From NCBI GenBank assembly GCA_020832085.1, contig JAFIFJ010000147.1:1-64000 (forward strand): a stretch of 64,000 bases of DNA, read 5' to 3'. The DNA comes from Gammaproteobacteria bacterium. GTDB taxonomy: Bacteria > Pseudomonadota > Gammaproteobacteria > Pseudomonadales > Azotimanducaceae. The stretch's first letter is position 1. Each line of letters starts with the position of its first letter. The translations under genes were made by a program, and so were the position numbers. Shown in pieces: positions 61,810-64,000 of this stretch. Below the pieces are notes generated by a model, which worked only from the letters and a program-made list of their open reading frames with translations, did no database searches and was not told where the DNA came from.

Positions 61810-63408
61810 ATGACCGCAGTAGAACGCTATGACGCCGTGGTGGTGGGTGCCGGTTTCGCCGGCCTGTACATGCTGCATCGACTGCGCAGGCTTGGGCTTT
61901 CGGTGCTGGTGATCGAAGCCGGCACCGATGTGGGCGGCACCTGGTACTGGAACCGTTACCCGGGTGCCCGCTGCGACGTGGAGAGCCTGGAGTACGGCTA
62001 TCAGTTCGACGCCGAGCTGCAGCAGAGCTGGTCCTGGAGTGAGCGTTACGCCGCCCAACCGGAGATCCTCGATTACATCCACCACGTGGCAGATCGTTTC
62101 GATCTGCGCCGGGACATCGTCTTCGAAACCCGGGTCGCAAGCGCTCATTTCAACGAAGATGCCAGCGATTGGGCCATCAGCACGGACAACGGAGCGCACT
62201 ACCGTGGGCGTTTCTGCATCCTGGCCACCGGCTGCCTGTCCGTGCCGACCTGGCCGGACATTGCCGGGGCCGACACCTTTGCCGGTGAGACCTACCACAC
62301 GGGACGCTGGCCCCACGATGGCGTTGACTTCTCCGGCCAGCGGGTCGGCGTCATCGGCACCGGTTCGTCCGCCATCCAGTCCATTCCGGTCATTGCCAAG
62401 CAGGCAGCCGAACTGTTCGTGTTTCAGCGCACGCCGAACTTCTCCGTGCCGGCCCAGAACGAACCCATGGACCGGGAACTCGAAGCGCAGGTCAAAGCGA
62501 ACTATGCCGACTTCCGGGCCCGCAGCGCTCAGATGCAAAGTGCCTTCGGCGCCCGCCATCCGCGCAGCGAGGCCTCGGCGCTCGAAGCCACCGAGGCGGA
62601 ACGGCAGCGGCAGTTCGAGCATCACTGGCAGCTGGGCGGCCTGCTGTTCCTGCGCGCCTACGGCGACCTGCTGGTGAATCCCGAGGCCAATGAACTGGCC
62701 TGCGAGTTCATTCGCGAGAAGATCCGTGGCATCGTCAAAGACCCGCAGGTGGCCGAGAAGCTGCTGCCAGACTCGGTGGTGGGCTGCAAACGCCTGTGCG
62801 CGGATACAGGCTATTTCGAGACCTTCAACCGGCGCCACGTGCATCTGGTGGATCTGCGGGAGGCACCCATCGAGCGCATCACGCCCGAGGGGATCCGTCA
62901 GGGCGGCAGGGACTACCCGCTCGATGCGCTGGTGTTCGCCACCGGCTTCGATGCCATGACCGGTGCCCTGGCGCGCATCGATATCCGCGGCAGGAACGGC
63001 ATGACCCTGAGCGAGCGCTGGCGAGACGGACCCAAGACCTATCTCGGACTGCAGGTCGCCGGCTTTCCCAACCTGTTCACCATCACCGGGCCCGGCAGTC
63101 CTTCGGTGCTGGCGAACATGCTCTACTGCATCGAGCAGCACGTGGACTGGATCAGCGATTGCCTGGCGGATCTGCTGCGGCAGGGAAGGGCCACCATCGA
63201 AGCGAATGCGGAGGCTGAGCAGGCCTGGGTGGAGCACGTCAACGAGAGGGCAGGCATGACGCTGTTCACCCATTGCAACTCGTGGTATCTCGGTGCCAAC
63301 GTTCCCGGTAAGCCGCGAGTCTTCATGCCCTATCTCGGCTTCCCGGATTACGTCGCACGCTGCAACGAGGTCCGCGACCACGGCTATGCGGGCTTCCTAA
63401 TCGGCTGA
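61810..63408 (+). CDS. Baeyer-Villiger monooxygenase, cyclohexanone-monooxygenase type
   Basis: A 532-residue type I BVMO. FAD motif VVVGAGFAGLYMLHRL, GGTWYWNRYPGARCDVES, the fingerprint FAGETYHTGRWPH (FxGxxxHTGRWP) and the NADPH motif VIGTGSSAIQ are all canonical. It converts a ketone to an ester or lactone using NADPH and O2. The ATG at 61810 gives the standard N-terminus. With the thioesterase and DUF1295 protein next to it, a role in breakdown of alicyclic or steroid-like compounds is plausible but not shown. Confidence 0.94.
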   Translation: MTAVERYDAVVVGAGFAGLYMLHRLRRLGLSVLVIEAGTDVGGTWYWNRYPGARCDVESLEYGYQFDAELQQSWSWSERYAAQPEILDYIHHVADRFDLRRDIVFETRVASAHFNEDASDWAISTDNGAHYRGRFCILATGCLSVPTWPDIAGADTFAGETYHTGRWPHDGVDFSGQRVGVIGTGSSAIQSIPVIAKQAAELFVFQRTPNFSVPAQNEPMDRELEAQVKANYADFRARSAQMQSAFGARHPRSEASALEATEAERQRQFEHHWQLGGLLFLRAYGDLLVNPEANELACEFIREKIRGIVKDPQVAEKLLPDSVVGCKRLCADTGYFETFNRRHVHLVDLREAPIERITPEGIRQGGRDYPLDALVFATGFDAMTGALARIDIRGRNGMTLSERWRDGPKTYLGLQVAGFPNLFTITGPGSPSVLANMLYCIEQHVDWISDCLADLLRQGRATIEANAEAEQAWVEHVNERAGMTLFTHCNSWYLGANVPGKPRVFMPYLGFPDYVARCNEVRDHGYAGFLIG

Positions 63409-63449
63409 AGCCCGGCCTGAACGCTCTTTTTCGTCGCCCTGGAGTTCCG

Positions 63450-64000
63450 ATGCGCAAATCAGACATGCAGGCCATCGCCGCCATCCTCGTTACTCTGATG
63501 GTGGGTGCTGCCGTGGCTTGGGCGGGCAGCCAGGGTGGCGTACGGGTGGGAGGCGTCCCGCTCTTCGCCCTCTGCGCGCTGCTGGCCTTCGCCGTACAGT
63601 GGCTGGTCTTCGTCCATGCCTGGTTCGCACAGACCGAGCATTACTTCGATCTCACCGGCAGCCTCACCTATCTGGCCCTGGTGGTCATGGCCTACCTGCT
63701 GGCGGACATCGGCGATACCCGTTCACTGATCCTGGCCGCACTGGTGGGGGTGTGGGCGCTGAGGCTCGGTTCCTTCCTCTTCGTGCGCGTCAAACAGGAC
63801 GGTTCCGATGGCCGCTTCGATGCCATCAAGCCGCGCTTCTGGCGCTTCCTGATGACCTGGACCCTGCAGGGTCTGTGGGTGTTCCTGACTCTGTCAGCGG
63901 CGCTGGCGGCCATGACCTCGGGTGCCCCGGGTCCGCTGGAGCCTCTGGCACTGGCCGGGGTGCTGGTGTTCGCCGCCGGTTTCGTCATCGAGGTGGTGGC
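63450..64000 (+). CDS. DUF1295 (steroid 5-alpha-reductase-like) membrane protein, cut by window edge
   Basis: About 183 residues are visible before the window ends. GGAG lies five bases before the ATG at 63450. Several hydrophobic segments (LFALCALLAFAVQWLVFVH, LALVVMAYLLADI, SLILAALVGVWALRL) alternate with the family motifs TEHYFDLTGSLTY and RLGSFLFVRVKQDGSDGRF, typical of DUF1295 proteins with the isoprenylcysteine-methyltransferase/steroid-reductase fold. The C-terminal part holding the catalytic residues is outside the window. Confidence 0.85.
   Translation, partial: MRKSDMQAIAAILVTLMVGAAVAWAGSQGGVRVGGVPLFALCALLAFAVQWLVFVHAWFAQTEHYFDLTGSLTYLALVVMAYLLADIGDTRSLILAALVGVWALRLGSFLFVRVKQDGSDGRFDAIKPRFWRFLMTWTLQGLWVFLTLSAALAAMTSGAPGPLEPLALAGVLVFAAGFVIEVV

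Overview
The window is one high-GC, gene-dense stretch of a gammaproteobacterial-type chromosome. Support for this comes from the imuA-imuB-dnaE2 mutagenesis cassette behind CTGT-N8-ACAG LexA boxes, PqiABC and MlaFED lipid-transport systems, a 1,598-residue NAD-glutamate dehydrogenase, a 533-residue AceA and Pseudomonas-like REP elements. I cannot name the genus. There are no rRNA or tRNA genes, insertion sequences, prophage or CRISPR arrays. Cytochrome P450, two Baeyer-Villiger-type monooxygenases, an epoxide-hydrolase-like protein, acyl-CoA dehydrogenase and thioesterase suggest a free-living heterotroph that oxidises lipids or terpenoids.

Layout. 1-3243: SOS cassette dnaE2 (cut by the window edge), imuB, imuA with two tandem LexA boxes. 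3643-8577: limonene-epoxide-hydrolase-like protein, FAD oxidoreductase, a large TolB/TPR regulator-like protein, DsbA. 8656-18951: isocitrate lyase, small HExxH lipoprotein, P450, NudC with a TTG start, DUF938 methyltransferase, gamma-glutamyltranspeptidase, thioredoxin-like protein, PBP4-type carboxypeptidase, lipoprotein MsrB. 19044-28183: glutamate dehydrogenase, zinc metallopeptidase, aldehyde dehydrogenase, flavin monooxygenase. 28389-38930: two convergent envelope lipid-transport operons, pqiABC plus a LolA-like protein and an RND-cNMP fusion (+), and mlaE-mlaF-mlaD-lipoprotein (-). 38937-45790: acyl-CoA dehydrogenase and a thiamine operon led by a TPP riboswitch (thiD-thiE-thiO-thiS-thiG-second thiE/tenI-tenA). 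45858-47455: a UGSC-family selenoprotein with an in-frame UGA, coupled to an uncharacterised partner. 47799-57495: surface-glycan locus with 2OG oxygenase, GT8/ELM1-like fusion, LpxL-like acyltransferase, two sulfotransferases, Gfo/Idh oxidoreductase, NeuA-HAD and NeuB-cupin fusions. 57480-64000: amidohydrolase, histidine phosphatase, methyltransferase lipoprotein, thioesterase, second Baeyer-Villiger monooxygenase and a truncated DUF1295 protein.

The most notable points are: (i) the UGA-interrupted UGSC selenoprotein, which a standard annotation would split into two hypothetical genes; (ii) a REPIN-type palindromic element inserted in frame inside the second thiE/tenI gene of the thiamine operon, with a related solo copy 3 kb upstream in the same operon; (iii) the nonulosonate/sulfotransferase locus with several domain fusions; and (iv) degenerate CGATNN hexanucleotide arrays at three or four intergenic sites. 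All family calls are from reading motifs; no database search was possible.
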